The position numbers were made by a program, and so were the translations under genes. Shown piece by piece: positions 21,144-29,707 of a DNA stretch of 45,560 nt. The first letter of the stretch is position 1; each line of letters opens with the position of its first letter. This stretch comes from a virus, in the IMG/VR virus record IMGVR_UViG_3300008107_000096, positions 1 to 45,560 of that record. One strand, 5' to 3'. Under the pieces are notes generated by a model, which searched no databases, was not told the DNA's origin, and saw nothing but the letters and a program-made list of their open reading frames with translations.

Positions 21144-21172
21144 ATTTTATATTAATTTCGAATTTAGGTCAA
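21144..21172 (-). promoter_or_regulatory. Sigma-70 promoter with TTCGAA spacer
   Basis: TTGACC (21167-21172), 17-base spacer with AAATTCGAAATTAAT, TAAAAT (21144-21149). Confidence 0.8.
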
Positions 21173-21210
21173 CCAAAACTAATAAATACTTTTTTAATCA
21201 ATTAGCAAAT

Positions 21211-22332
21211 ATGACCATTATCTACACCGACAGCCAAATCCTTGACCTAGAATGGGTGCCTTACATATCCTTACCCAATGATTACGTTAAGACGTCATCA
21301 CTGGACGAATATCTCGAATCCACTGACACAAATAAAATTGCATTCACAACTCATCGACTTCATTGCGATTCTGACAGCTATATGACTTTTGAAAAAAAGA
21401 TTTCTCAGCTGACACAAAACAGCAGATTAGTTTTTAGTTTTGAATCAGAACTTCATAATCATCATTGGCAACTGTTTAGAAAAGTCTATAGTCCAAATTT
21501 ATTTTGGTGTTTACCTGGTCAAGTGAATGATAACGATCCAATGGCGCATCATGTATTACCGTGGCAAGATTGGTTTAAGACCACTAGCAAAATATATCAA
21601 AATTTACCTCAGGTGGTTGATCGATTCCGTCCATATGAAGTAAAACCAAAAATGTTTGATGCACTGTTGGGTGTTGTCAAACCACATAGATCTTTTGCCT
21701 ACACTAAAATTAAAAACAGTGAACTAAACGATCTAACCATAATGACATATGGCGGAACATGGAAAGATGATGATTTTTATGCCAAAGATTATTTTATATG
21801 GGAAAGTGAGGGCGTTGAGCCTTTGCAAAAGATCATTGGCACAGCAGATCATGTTGACTACCTGGGACAATATGCACACCTGAGTCAGGTTATACCAATT
21901 GACGTATATAATCAAACAGCATACACCGTGGTAGCCGAAACTGACCACGATAATACATTAAGTTGTTTTACTGAAAAGATTGTTAAACCAATGATTGCAC
22001 GCCGACTGTTTGTGGTATTTTCAGGTTATAGATATTTGGCCAATCTACGTGCGTCAGGTATACAAACGTTTGGGTCAATCATTGATGAAAGTTATGATTT
22101 GGTTAAAAATGACGAAGAAAGATACAGCATGGTCATTGAGCAAATGAAATGGTTAGCAAAACAACCACAAGAAGAAATCTTTGAGCGCATAAAACCAATT
22201 GTTGAACACAACTACAATTTAGTCATGAATAAAGATTGGATACGTTTTGCAATCGACCATATTGATAATGTCATTGCCAATTTTGACAATATTAAATTAA
22301 GTCCGACTTTCAGACACCCGTTTGTAAACTAA
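21211..22332 (+). CDS. Putative glycosyltransferase (fucosyltransferase/GT10-like C-terminal domain)
   Basis: A 373-residue plus-strand protein from ATG 21211; a reading from 21136 would cross the opposite promoter. The C-terminal half has MTYGGTWKDD, then YTVVAETDHDNTLSCFTEKI, PMIARRLFVVFSGYRYLAN and GIQTFGSIIDESYD, the nucleotide-sugar-binding pattern of GT10 fucosyltransferases (E-K-I ... D-E-S-Y-D). It could modify host or phage glycans. The 3' end overlaps the converging SGNH gene by 36 bases. No clear Shine-Dalgarno site. Confidence 0.75.
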   Translation: MTIIYTDSQILDLEWVPYISLPNDYVKTSSLDEYLESTDTNKIAFTTHRLHCDSDSYMTFEKKISQLTQNSRLVFSFESELHNHHWQLFRKVYSPNLFWCLPGQVNDNDPMAHHVLPWQDWFKTTSKIYQNLPQVVDRFRPYEVKPKMFDALLGVVKPHRSFAYTKIKNSELNDLTIMTYGGTWKDDDFYAKDYFIWESEGVEPLQKIIGTADHVDYLGQYAHLSQVIPIDVYNQTAYTVVAETDHDNTLSCFTEKIVKPMIARRLFVVFSGYRYLANLRASGIQTFGSIIDESYDLVKNDEERYSMVIEQMKWLAKQPQEEIFERIKPIVEHNYNLVMNKDWIRFAIDHIDNVIANFDNIKLSPTFRHPFVN

Positions 22333-23058
22333 TTCTGCCCAGATACGATTTGCTTCGCTTGCTGGATGAAATTGATCTTTTTCTAAGCTGTTGATTTCTT
22401 TGGCCAACTCAAATATTCCGTCTCTGTTTTCGTTACGAAATATCCAATGATCAAAATCAAGATCGTTGATTAAAAAATCAAGATCAGGATACTTGTAAAC
22501 ACCAAAGTCTCCGTTGCGGCCAACTTGATCTTGCCTGTTCCAGTAGTTCACATAACTCATAAAATGATATGGTATATTTTTACTGCGTAAAAATCCTTGT
22601 AATTTAACCATTTCCATCAAATTGATATGCGCTAAACTTCTTTCGCTACTGACTTTGTACATTTCTTTAAACATTGTTTTTGCCACATTGTTGGCAAACC
22701 ATGTTCCATATTGCCCGCCACTGAAAATATAGCCAAGATTGTTGTCCGGAAGTCTTCGATAAAAACCATAACTGTCAAACAATTTATCCCAGGCCGGATC
22801 TTCCAAGCTGGTCAAATAATCTAGTCTGCTGACGCCAGACCACATTACCAGCACATGATCATAATAGCCAGCGGGTTTAGAGCATACTTCTCTAATAATA
22901 CTATCGCAAATGTATTGGTTACCAGCGGCTGCTTCGGCCACTGTGGTAATTTCTAAATTGCTGTCCAAGTCACCAAGGTACTTGGGCCAACAAATATTTC
23001 GCCCGCCGGGTGCGTCAGGCCATTGTGTAAAGCTACACCCACTGATAAGAACTTTCAT
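22297..23058 (-). CDS. SGNH-hydrolase-like protein
   Basis: A 253-residue protein. Block I, ISGCSFTQW, replaces the usual GDS with GCS; AAAGNQYICDS and VLVMWSGVSR match blocks II-III; block V is KDQFHPASEANRIWAE (D-x-x-H-P). Such proteins are frequent in large aquatic phages and probably act as esterases on glycans or acyl groups. It lies next to a glycosyltransferase gene. It converges with that gene over 36 bases with no terminator. Confidence 0.75.
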   Translation of the reverse strand: MKVLISGCSFTQWPDAPGGRNICWPKYLGDLDSNLEITTVAEAAAGNQYICDSIIREVCSKPAGYYDHVLVMWSGVSRLDYLTSLEDPAWDKLFDSYGFYRRLPDNNLGYIFSGGQYGTWFANNVAKTMFKEMYKVSSERSLAHINLMEMVKLQGFLRSKNIPYHFMSYVNYWNRQDQVGRNGDFGVYKYPDLDFLINDLDFDHWIFRNENRDGIFELAKEINSLEKDQFHPASEANRIWAELVYKRVSESRT

Positions 23059-23061
23059 TGA

Positions 23062-23262
23062 TCACTTCTTTTTTGATTTACCAGATTTCATATTGGCACA
23101 CCAATGTGCCATACGTTGTTTTTCGCCACTGCTGTTTTTGGCTACATTTCTAAGAGTACCGACACTGGCTTTGCAATTTACTCCAGTGCGTTTGGCCAGG
23201 CCTTTGCGCCCAGGTTTTTTACCATCAGCAAAGTTTTCTAGAATAATTTCAATTACTCTCAT
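23062..23262 (-). CDS. Small basic phage protein with MRVIEIILE start
   Basis: A 66-residue, strongly basic protein: MRVIEIILENFADGKK, then GRKGLAKRTGVNCKASVGTL and EKQRMAHWCANMKSG. This is a conserved block in T4-like phages of aquatic bacteria. The N-terminus shares the 'M(R/K)xxE(F/I)' pattern of the proteins at 23753, 24635 and 29708, which may be a capsid-targeting signal. It may be a DNA-bound virion protein. Confidence 0.75.
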   Translation of the reverse strand: MRVIEIILENFADGKKPGRKGLAKRTGVNCKASVGTLRNVAKNSSGEKQRMAHWCANMKSGKSKKK

Positions 23263-23696
23263 TGAAATAAACTAGATTTCAACATCCAACCATGTTTGCG
23301 ATGTGCGTCCATTCTTCCAGCAACAAAGTCGCTGAATCCGTGCTCGCCGGCTGCTTCGCTTAGGTCAAATACCATTTTAAAAATTTTAACTATCTTTTCG
23401 TTATCGGCTAGTAATTCGGTAACCATTTGTTTGCTAGTCAGGATTGCTGTTTCATCATCTATCTGTGTCAGCATACTAAAACGTGTATAGCTAGCAGGAA
23501 CGTAAGTACCAAGGCCGCGAATTTTTTCAGCAAAGTCATCGATACTGCCATACACTTCTTCGTAAATGCCGCCGAACAAATCGTGGAATTGTTTAAAAAG
23601 AATTCCTTCAACGTTCCAGTGAAAGTTGTGTGATTTTAAATAAAAACTAAATTCTGTAGCAAATGCCACTTTAGCTGCCTTCTGTAGTTCGTCCAT
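23259..23696 (-). CDS. dps: Dps-like ferritin (DNA protection during starvation)
   Basis: A 145-residue four-helix-bundle protein. SHNFHWNVEGILF, FHDLFGGIYEEVYGSIDDFAEKIRGLG and VPASYTRFS give the Dps ferroxidase pattern (H, H, D and E ligands shared between subunits). It oxidises and stores iron using peroxide and can coat DNA. It is the first gene after a T4-type late promoter at 23718, which points to late expression and possibly to a virion protein. It overlaps the next gene by 4 bases. Confidence 0.9.
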   Translation of the reverse strand: MDELQKAAKVAFATEFSFYLKSHNFHWNVEGILFKQFHDLFGGIYEEVYGSIDDFAEKIRGLGTYVPASYTRFSMLTQIDDETAILTSKQMVTELLADNEKIVKIFKMVFDLSEAAGEHGFSDFVAGRMDAHRKHGWMLKSSLFQ

Positions 23697-23717
23697 GTTA
23701 AATCCTGTGTAATATTT

Positions 23718-23725
23718 TATTTATA
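23718..23725 (-). promoter_or_regulatory. T4-type late promoter (TATAAATA)
   Basis: Perfect TATAAATA on the minus strand, 22 bases before the dps ATG. No -35 is expected for this class. Confidence 0.7.
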
Positions 23726-23752
23726 GCTAGTAATCTTATCGTTGGCGTTGTA

Positions 23753-24625
23753 TTACTGTAACCCAATTTTGCCAGGCGCCATTGGACCAGATTCAATTCT
23801 TTCGCCACCATCAAAATAGCTGATTTCAACAGGCAGAGAATCCCAGCCCAATCTATACGCAGCCATGATACGATGATTGCCTTCGTTGACCCAGGCGCTG
23901 CCATCATAGGCCACATTGATAAAAGGCTTGTATTCTTCGCCAGTGTGACCATGCAATGGTAGCTTGCCGGTGTCCTTCATTATTTTCATAATGGCTTCTA
24001 GGTCTGCTTGACGTACATTTCGTTGTTCATTACGCATGCCAGGTAACCTGGCCAACCTGGTCACAGAAACTTCCACTTGCCTAACAGTGGCAGTGGTCTT
24101 GCCCATGTAAGGTAATCCACGACGATCGGGGCTGTGTTCCTTGGCATACTCGATGGCGCTATTCAGCCACTCTTCATTGGGCACGTCTACTCTTAGTTGA
24201 CCTTCTTCTAGATCTTGTTCTTTGATTTTTGGGTTTAAATTCTTTATGTGCTCGGCATCACCTTGTTTTTCCCACTTGGCCCACATGTCTTGGCCGTCAT
24301 CTGTCTGACTGGTAGACGGTGATATGTTGGCACCCAGCATACGCATGACAGCATACATGTTTGCGGCAATGCCCTGTCCTTGCCAGGCAGGCTCAACATA
24401 AGTGTTTAGGCTTTCTAATCCTGGACGAGTTTTGTGTTTCCAAAATCCTGCTTGAGCAATTACTTCGTTGTTTTTGTCAGTTACTGTGACCACAGGACCA
24501 CGGCCCTGGTCATTTGTTACTTCGTATGTGACACCATCAATTTCTTGACGAAACTCAAAGCCAGGTTGCATTATGGCCTGGTTGAATTTTTCTTTGTACT
24601 CACGTAAAAATTCTTTTGCTCTCAT
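23753..24625 (-). CDS. GNAT-like plus ParB/sulfiredoxin-like fusion protein with MRAKEF start
   Basis: A 290-residue protein. It starts MRAKEFLREYKEKF, a possible capsid-targeting peptide. Residues ~20-110 look like a GNAT acetyltransferase (VVTVTDKNNEVIAQAGF, LNTYVEPAWQGQGIAANMYA with a Q/R-x-x-G-x-A-type loop). Residues ~190-290 resemble a ParB/sulfiredoxin-type nuclease fold (AWVNEGNHRIMAAYRLGWDSLPVEI). The combination suggests a virion-delivered enzyme; substrates unknown. Confidence 0.7.
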   Translation of the reverse strand: MRAKEFLREYKEKFNQAIMQPGFEFRQEIDGVTYEVTNDQGRGPVVTVTDKNNEVIAQAGFWKHKTRPGLESLNTYVEPAWQGQGIAANMYAVMRMLGANISPSTSQTDDGQDMWAKWEKQGDAEHIKNLNPKIKEQDLEEGQLRVDVPNEEWLNSAIEYAKEHSPDRRGLPYMGKTTATVRQVEVSVTRLARLPGMRNEQRNVRQADLEAIMKIMKDTGKLPLHGHTGEEYKPFINVAYDGSAWVNEGNHRIMAAYRLGWDSLPVEISYFDGGERIESGPMAPGKIGLQ

Positions 24626-24634
24626 GACAACCTC

Positions 24635-25783
24635 TTAGTGAAACATCAAGTAACTGTCAATGACGTCAAGTCTGTTTGCCGCACGATCGCCGGCACCTGG
24701 CTGTACAATAACATTCCACTTGGGCTGTGGCCCTTCGGGAGTTCCCAACATTTGATCATAGGTAATAATAGAATCTTTTGATACTTTATAAGCGGCAGCT
24801 AATCGGTCTTTGAATTGATCAAGTGCTTGCTCATCTTTAAACTGTGTACGACCTTTGGCGTCTTTGATCAAGCTGTTGCCGTTACGAGCAATTAAATCAA
24901 AGAACATGTCTTTGGGCACTGTTACACCTTGTTTGACTACGTTGCCTTGACTCTTGTGGACAGTGACCTTTTTATTTTCACCGCTTTTGGCACCACTGCT
25001 AAAGTTAATAATAAAGTTCTTGGGATGTGAGCCAGTGGCCACATCGCCCATTTTGGTATAAGCATAAAATTTAACATCTGGATTGGAGTTGGCCACACCA
25101 TAGGCCAAGTCTAGATATTCTTTAGAGAAGAAATCTCCAGCATCGTGCCAGCGCACTACCAATTGAACTCCAGCTTTGTCTGTCTTTCCTTTGATTGACT
25201 TGATTTCTTGATTTACCTTGGCAGTGTAACCTTCGGGGTCATTGACCAAAAAGTTAAGTGCTTGTGCCGCACTCATTGAGCTGGCAGGGAACATTACGTA
25301 TCCACCTTTACGTGCATAACAAAATAGTTGGCATTCGCCGGCACCGGGGCAAGTTGTTATCTCAACAAAGTCACCGTTATCTTCATCGACCACAATACCA
25401 CTCAATGCTGGCAATGTTAGGTCGTATATAATTTCGCCTTCGGTCTTGCTCTTGGCCATTTTGGCATTGGTACCAAGAATGGCCTTGGGTCTTGTGGTAA
25501 TCTGTTGTGCCAGATCGTCAAGATCCCATTCAGTGCCACCATCATCTTTGGTAATAGCTTTGATGTTACTGCCGTGTATGATAGGAGAGAACTTGTCTTT
25601 TTTAGTTTTTGTTCCAGTTTTAATTCTATCTGCATATCCTTGCAGTTCATCTCTGGGCATGCGTCTCTGCGGAGCGTCAAGTTTCAATTCATCCAATTGG
25701 GACTCGTCGATGTTGACAGTGGTAACTGCAAAACCGCCTAGTGTTCTTCCTGTTTTTGCTTCTGTAAATTCTGTTGCTCGCAT
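24635..25783 (-). CDS. GP88-like Cys-motif protein with MRATEF start
   Basis: A 382-residue protein. The N-terminus MRATEFTEAKTGRTLGG parallels that of the downstream protein at 23753-24625. The core has ITTCPGAGECQLFCYARKGG (three clustered Cys), VVRWHDAGDFFSKEYLDLAY and VKFYAYTKMGD, matching the phage GP88-like family of putative metal or Fe-S proteins. Its biochemical role is not known. It lies in the late block between an exported nuclease and the GNAT-like gene. Confidence 0.72.
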   Translation of the reverse strand: MRATEFTEAKTGRTLGGFAVTTVNIDESQLDELKLDAPQRRMPRDELQGYADRIKTGTKTKKDKFSPIIHGSNIKAITKDDGGTEWDLDDLAQQITTRPKAILGTNAKMAKSKTEGEIIYDLTLPALSGIVVDEDNGDFVEITTCPGAGECQLFCYARKGGYVMFPASSMSAAQALNFLVNDPEGYTAKVNQEIKSIKGKTDKAGVQLVVRWHDAGDFFSKEYLDLAYGVANSNPDVKFYAYTKMGDVATGSHPKNFIINFSSGAKSGENKKVTVHKSQGNVVKQGVTVPKDMFFDLIARNGNSLIKDAKGRTQFKDEQALDQFKDRLAAAYKVSKDSIITYDQMLGTPEGPQPKWNVIVQPGAGDRAANRLDVIDSYLMFH

Positions 25784-25797
25784 TTTATATTCCTAAT

Positions 25798-26616
25798 TTA
25801 TTCTGCGTTTTTGCCGCACTTGGCACGTTTTGCATTTGTAAGGGCACCGTAGTCAACTGGCCATTCTGCACCTGGTGCAATCTCAATGGCGCCTGCTGGA
25901 AAAGCATACTTGACTCCGGCTTCTTGTTGTATCTGTGCAACTGGCATACGGAACTTGGTTAGATCATTGCCCAGGTTAACATATGGTTTGGTGTGTGGGA
26001 ATCTCCAGCCTGCAATTTGTTTTGTATTGTTGTTGATTACAATCTTGTAGTAACCATGCGGAACAATAACCTTGTTTGCGCCAATGAACTCGTTACCAGC
26101 GCCATACATAGCGCCAACGTATATGGTATAGCTTTGGTTGGTCTGTACTGCCCAGCCACGAACTGAAGTTTCCAGTAACTTCCAAATTCCACGATTTAGA
26201 CTGCCATGCTGTGGGTACATGTTTGTCATTAAAAAACTTTCGTAACTGGTTGCTTGAGACCAAGTTTGATCACCGTCTGGGGCGGCATGACCTTTGTCAA
26301 ATCCGGTACCAACATAGTCTGCTGGAGTGGCTCCGCCTTTTACACTGGCATCGGCCACAAATGCATTTGTTCTTGGCCAGCACCCTAGTGCGTTCTGCGG
26401 TAGCAATGTGTAGGCCACGTATGCTGGAATCTTCACAGGAGCATCATATGCAACCAGGTATGCTTCTCTGCAGATGGGCTGTGCCGGGCGCTGTGTTTGT
26501 GCAAAGCCATACGGGCTGTGGACTTGGCATGCTTGTGGTGGCAGTGGAGGACGCTGATCCCAGGCAAAAGACTGGATGCTAGCGAAAGCAAATAATAATG
26601 TTAGTAGTTTTTTCAT
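25798..26616 (-). CDS. Exported DNA/RNA non-specific endonuclease
   Basis: A 272-residue protein from ATG 26616 (a GTG at 26634 is possible). Signal peptide MKKLLTLLFAFASIQSFA. The beta-beta-alpha-metal nuclease core is GFDKGHAAPDGDQ, a DKGH variant of the DRGH motif with catalytic His near residue 110, followed by LMTNMYPQHGSLNRGIW with the Mg-binding Asn. Related to Serratia nuclease/NucA. As an exported phage nuclease it may degrade host or competitor DNA outside the cytoplasm. Confidence 0.93.
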   Translation of the reverse strand: MKKLLTLLFAFASIQSFAWDQRPPLPPQACQVHSPYGFAQTQRPAQPICREAYLVAYDAPVKIPAYVAYTLLPQNALGCWPRTNAFVADASVKGGATPADYVGTGFDKGHAAPDGDQTWSQATSYESFLMTNMYPQHGSLNRGIWKLLETSVRGWAVQTNQSYTIYVGAMYGAGNEFIGANKVIVPHGYYKIVINNNTKQIAGWRFPHTKPYVNLGNDLTKFRMPVAQIQQEAGVKYAFPAGAIEIAPGAEWPVDYGALTNAKRAKCGKNAE

Positions 26617-26624
26617 ATAGTTAT

Positions 26625-27260
26625 TTATTGCCACGCAACCATTTTAAATCGTTCTTTGGGTATGCCAAAATATTCACACTTCCACGTACTCTGAGCAAAG
26701 AAATCCAAATAGTACCAAGAATCTTTGTGCTTTAGGATTTGTTCGGCTGCATCATCCCAATCTATAGTGGCAAACTTTGCCTGCACTTGCAGTTTACGAA
26801 CCTGCACTTCTTCGTAATCAAATCCATCATACTCCCAATGTAGTACTTCAAATGCATTGCCAGCTCTGTCTACATAATCCATAGAGAAGTCCAGGCCCCA
26901 TTTGGGACGTAGTGCAATGACTTTGTTGATCAATGGCAATGTTCGAGCCCAAAACTCTAGTTCTTGCAATGCTTCTCCGGTGTAGCCTTTGCGTTCAAAC
27001 AGCAGGCTGTGATTTAAATGAGCACCTTCTATAGCTGGCAACTGAGTAAACCAATCCTGTTTAAGGGCACGAAGATGTTCTCTGTGTTTTTTGGGTTTTG
27101 TTTTATTGCCGTAGGCAAAGTGCTGTTCCAGTGGTGTTAGATCGTAACCATTTTGATCAAATAGGTCCAGATCTTCTATGGTGGGTTGATAGAGCAGTTT
27201 CTCTATGGGTCGATCCCAATAACCATTTGCGTCAAACTGGTTGCTGGTCAAAGTAATCAT
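26625..27260 (-). CDS. Hypothetical protein, phage structural block
   Basis: A 211-residue protein rich in Trp, Tyr, Phe and acidic residues (LDFSMDYVDRAGNAFEVLHWEYDG). The N-terminal EHFAYGNKTKPKKHREHLR is basic. No family recognised. It sits between the Cys-rich protein and the nuclease with a 1-base gap on one side and 8 on the other, in the late block. Confidence 0.65.
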   Translation of the reverse strand: MITLTSNQFDANGYWDRPIEKLLYQPTIEDLDLFDQNGYDLTPLEQHFAYGNKTKPKKHREHLRALKQDWFTQLPAIEGAHLNHSLLFERKGYTGEALQELEFWARTLPLINKVIALRPKWGLDFSMDYVDRAGNAFEVLHWEYDGFDYEEVQVRKLQVQAKFATIDWDDAAEQILKHKDSWYYLDFFAQSTWKCEYFGIPKERFKMVAWQ

Positions 27261-27261
27261 T

Positions 27262-27663
27262 TTATTTTACAATAGGTCCGCCGGTGATCCACAGTTCACA
27301 GCTACGTGTGCCTGCACATTTAAAGTGTAATAAGTTACAATAGCCCAAGTCTGCGGCTTCACGAGTCTTTTCTGCTTGATAGGCTTCTGCGCCCATGCCG
27401 CCTTCTATACACTTGTACATTGCGTCAGAGATGTTAAAGGCCGCACAGTTGGCACACTGCATGGTACGAGCAGTCTTTTCATCCGTGTTCCATTGCTTGG
27501 CAGCATCTTTCCAGTACGAGCCGGGCTTGTCAGGATTGGCAGGACCGTAGTGATGACGGTCTATAGCAGTTTGACGATTCTTGACATTCTCTTCTAAGTC
27601 GTGTGTGGCAATAGGACAGCCCTTGTTGGCTGCTTCTACAATGTTGATATATTTTCTATACAT
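27262..27663 (-). CDS. Cys-rich phage protein
   Basis: A 133-residue protein with eight Cys, including MQCANCAAFN, YKCIEGGM, LGYCNLLHFKC and TRSCELWITGG. The spacing suggests a metal or Fe-S site similar in layout to small high-potential iron proteins, but this is only a pattern. Similar proteins occur in cyanophages near structural genes. Its ATG overlaps the structural gene's stop (TAATG). Confidence 0.7.
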   Translation of the reverse strand: MYRKYINIVEAANKGCPIATHDLEENVKNRQTAIDRHHYGPANPDKPGSYWKDAAKQWNTDEKTARTMQCANCAAFNISDAMYKCIEGGMGAEAYQAEKTREAADLGYCNLLHFKCAGTRSCELWITGGPIVK

Positions 27664-29282
27664 TAATCTTCACTCCAAGTTAGAGCACAGGTCGCAGGGC
27701 TTACTGAGTTGGTACTTGTTATGGCAACGCTAACTTGACTGCCAGGCGGAATAGTCATACGGTAAGCACTCAGGTCTACGTTGATAGTTCCGTTGATGCC
27801 TATCAATCCTGTGTAGATAGGAGTATCTACAGCTAGGTTAAATGTGCCTGTCACTTCGCTATGCACTTCATTACAGCTAGGAATAAGATTGTACAAGTGA
27901 GGCACGGACAAACTCGTAGGTTCAAAGAACAAAAATATCCTAGAAGGATCTGTTGATTGTACAGATACGCTTAGACTTTTGATAATGGCTTCTTTGGTAT
28001 TGATTACATAGTTGCCATTGTTGGCTCCAGCAAGTCCGTTAGTGACCACAGAGTTTTTAATTGTTAACAAATGGTGAACTTGATTTTGTGCCAGGCCAGT
28101 CTTTGATGTAGAATAACTGCGAGTCAGTTCGTTCTGAAATATAGTTCCTTCTATAGCGGCATACATACTGGCACCAACGACTGTGACGTTGGTGTTGTTA
28201 GCAAGGTTGTAGGCAGCATAGGTTACTTTGAAACTGGGGTTCAGTGTATGCGGTAAGGTATGTTGGTTTACATAGTGTTCACGGTGAACATAGACCATTG
28301 CTCCACTGGCTTGATCTTCTATAGCATAACTAATAACACCAGCACCTAACCAACGTAGGGCAATTTGATAGACGTTTAGTTTAGTATGATCTAGTGTCAT
28401 GCCACTGGGGTTTAGTTCATTGCCACTGCCATCTAGACGATCCACATTCCAGTCTTCTTGATAGGTCCAATGGTCTGTTTGTGCCACACCCATTTGTTTA
28501 ACCACAAAGGTAGCAGTGGCATTGCCTGTGCTGGTAAAACTAAATTCTCCATTCATAGGACCTAGCGTGGGTGCTAGCCATAACATAGCGCCATCTGTCT
28601 GTTGGAACAGCCATCCACCAAATCCGCCTACACGATTGGTAATAGTCTGTACTGCTACATCGCTAGTGGTATTAGCCAGTGTAACAGTATAGGCAACACC
28701 GTTTAGAGTAATGGTAGCAGTCTGTGCGGCATTAGGTGCTGTGGTCATGGTCATTAACAAGATAGTGGCCTTACCGCCCGTGCTACGAACGACACCAAAA
28801 CGGTCACCGTTAAATCCAAATGCTACACGATTTTCTTGATTGGCTAATCCTGCGAACTGTAGGCTGTTGGCCACACCCGGTGTAAAGGCCGCGGTGAAGC
28901 GTGTAACGATACCCTGTCCTGGACGATAGCGTAAGAATCTACGACTGCGTAGAACACCGTAACCGCCTTGAGTGGTTCCAGTTTCTACACGAAATAATTG
29001 TGTATTGCTACCAGCACTTGATCCTGTGCCGTTGTTATAGGTCTGTATAACATCTGTGGTAGTTCCGTAGATAGCATCAAGTTGAATAACTGCGGTGGGG
29101 CTGATTGCTAACGGTTCACCAAATGCCGACACCTGTCCTGCAATACTAGGGCCCGACAATTTTGCCGCAACTCGTATCTGCGGTTTGCCGGCAAGGTCAT
29201 ATTCCATGGCCTTATGTAGGTTAAGAAGATTTGGTTCATCTCGATGCTCGTAGTCTGTTGAGTTAGGATTTTGTACGCCCAT
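27663..29282 (-). CDS. Large virion structural protein
   Basis: A 539-residue protein without signal peptide, rich in Thr, Asn, Val and Gly. The block GGYGVLRSRRFLRYRPGQGI is a recurring motif in phage and large algal-virus structural proteins; VRFGFNGDRFGVV-like and repeated beta segments follow. It is probably a tail, fibre or decoration component. It lies between the ubiquitin-like protein and the Cys-rich protein in a block served by the late promoter at 30046. Confidence 0.8.
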   Translation of the reverse strand: MGVQNPNSTDYEHRDEPNLLNLHKAMEYDLAGKPQIRVAAKLSGPSIAGQVSAFGEPLAISPTAVIQLDAIYGTTTDVIQTYNNGTGSSAGSNTQLFRVETGTTQGGYGVLRSRRFLRYRPGQGIVTRFTAAFTPGVANSLQFAGLANQENRVAFGFNGDRFGVVRSTGGKATILLMTMTTAPNAAQTATITLNGVAYTVTLANTTSDVAVQTITNRVGGFGGWLFQQTDGAMLWLAPTLGPMNGEFSFTSTGNATATFVVKQMGVAQTDHWTYQEDWNVDRLDGSGNELNPSGMTLDHTKLNVYQIALRWLGAGVISYAIEDQASGAMVYVHREHYVNQHTLPHTLNPSFKVTYAAYNLANNTNVTVVGASMYAAIEGTIFQNELTRSYSTSKTGLAQNQVHHLLTIKNSVVTNGLAGANNGNYVINTKEAIIKSLSVSVQSTDPSRIFLFFEPTSLSVPHLYNLIPSCNEVHSEVTGTFNLAVDTPIYTGLIGINGTINVDLSAYRMTIPPGSQVSVAITSTNSVSPATCALTWSED

Positions 29283-29285
29283 TAT

Positions 29286-29705
29286 TTAATTCCAGGGGCG
29301 ACCTTCAACTAGGCCGCCTACGTTAGGATTGTTAACGATATCGTTGTCGTTATATTGTGTAGGTAATTCTGTAATATCGTATGTGGCTCTGGCTTCGCCA
29401 CTGGCTGCTCTGTCTAATGCGGCCAAATCTAATTTGGCTTTTTGTCGTAATTCTTTGGTAGCAAGTCTACCAATCTTGTTGTGTGTTCTTAAACGTGAGC
29501 CTTCTACTATACCATACGACCCAATGGTCTGTGCTGTGTCCAATACTGATTCATTGAACACCAAATCAAACCAATCTGCGTCATAAGAAAAGTTAGTTTC
29601 CATGGCAGTTTTTAACTCGCCAATGGTTCCTGCGGTATCTACGGTTTGTAGATCATAGACTGCTGTGTTTAACAGGCTTTGAATTGTAATGTTTATTGTT
29701 GCCAA
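29286..29705 (-). CDS. Ubiquitin-like beta-grasp protein
   Basis: A 139-residue protein. Residues ~1-77 follow the ubiquitin order: INITIQSLLNTAVYDLQTVD (two strands), TIGELKTAMETNF (helix after TI..LK), WFDLVFNESVLDTAQTIGSYGI and VEGSRLRTHNK. The C-terminal ~60 residues are helical then acidic and end GRPWN, with no terminal Gly-Gly, although VGG occurs 8 residues from the end. Probably a structural module rather than a conjugated tag. It is encoded between two virion genes. Confidence 0.75.
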   Translation of the reverse strand: MATINITIQSLLNTAVYDLQTVDTAGTIGELKTAMETNFSYDADWFDLVFNESVLDTAQTIGSYGIVEGSRLRTHNKIGRLATKELRQKAKLDLAALDRAASGEARATYDITELPTQYNDNDIVNNPNVGGLVEGRPWN

Positions 29706-29707
29706 GA

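Noticed and set aside
21136-21210. Longer N-terminus of the glycosyltransferase from 21136
   Set aside because: It would cover the opposite-strand promoter boxes at 21144-21172 and encodes a non-family-like Asn/Lys/Phe stretch.
26614-26634. AATAAATA box and GTG start for the exported nuclease
   Set aside because: The box overlaps the upstream stop and the start region; the signal peptide fits ATG 26616 better than GTG 26634.
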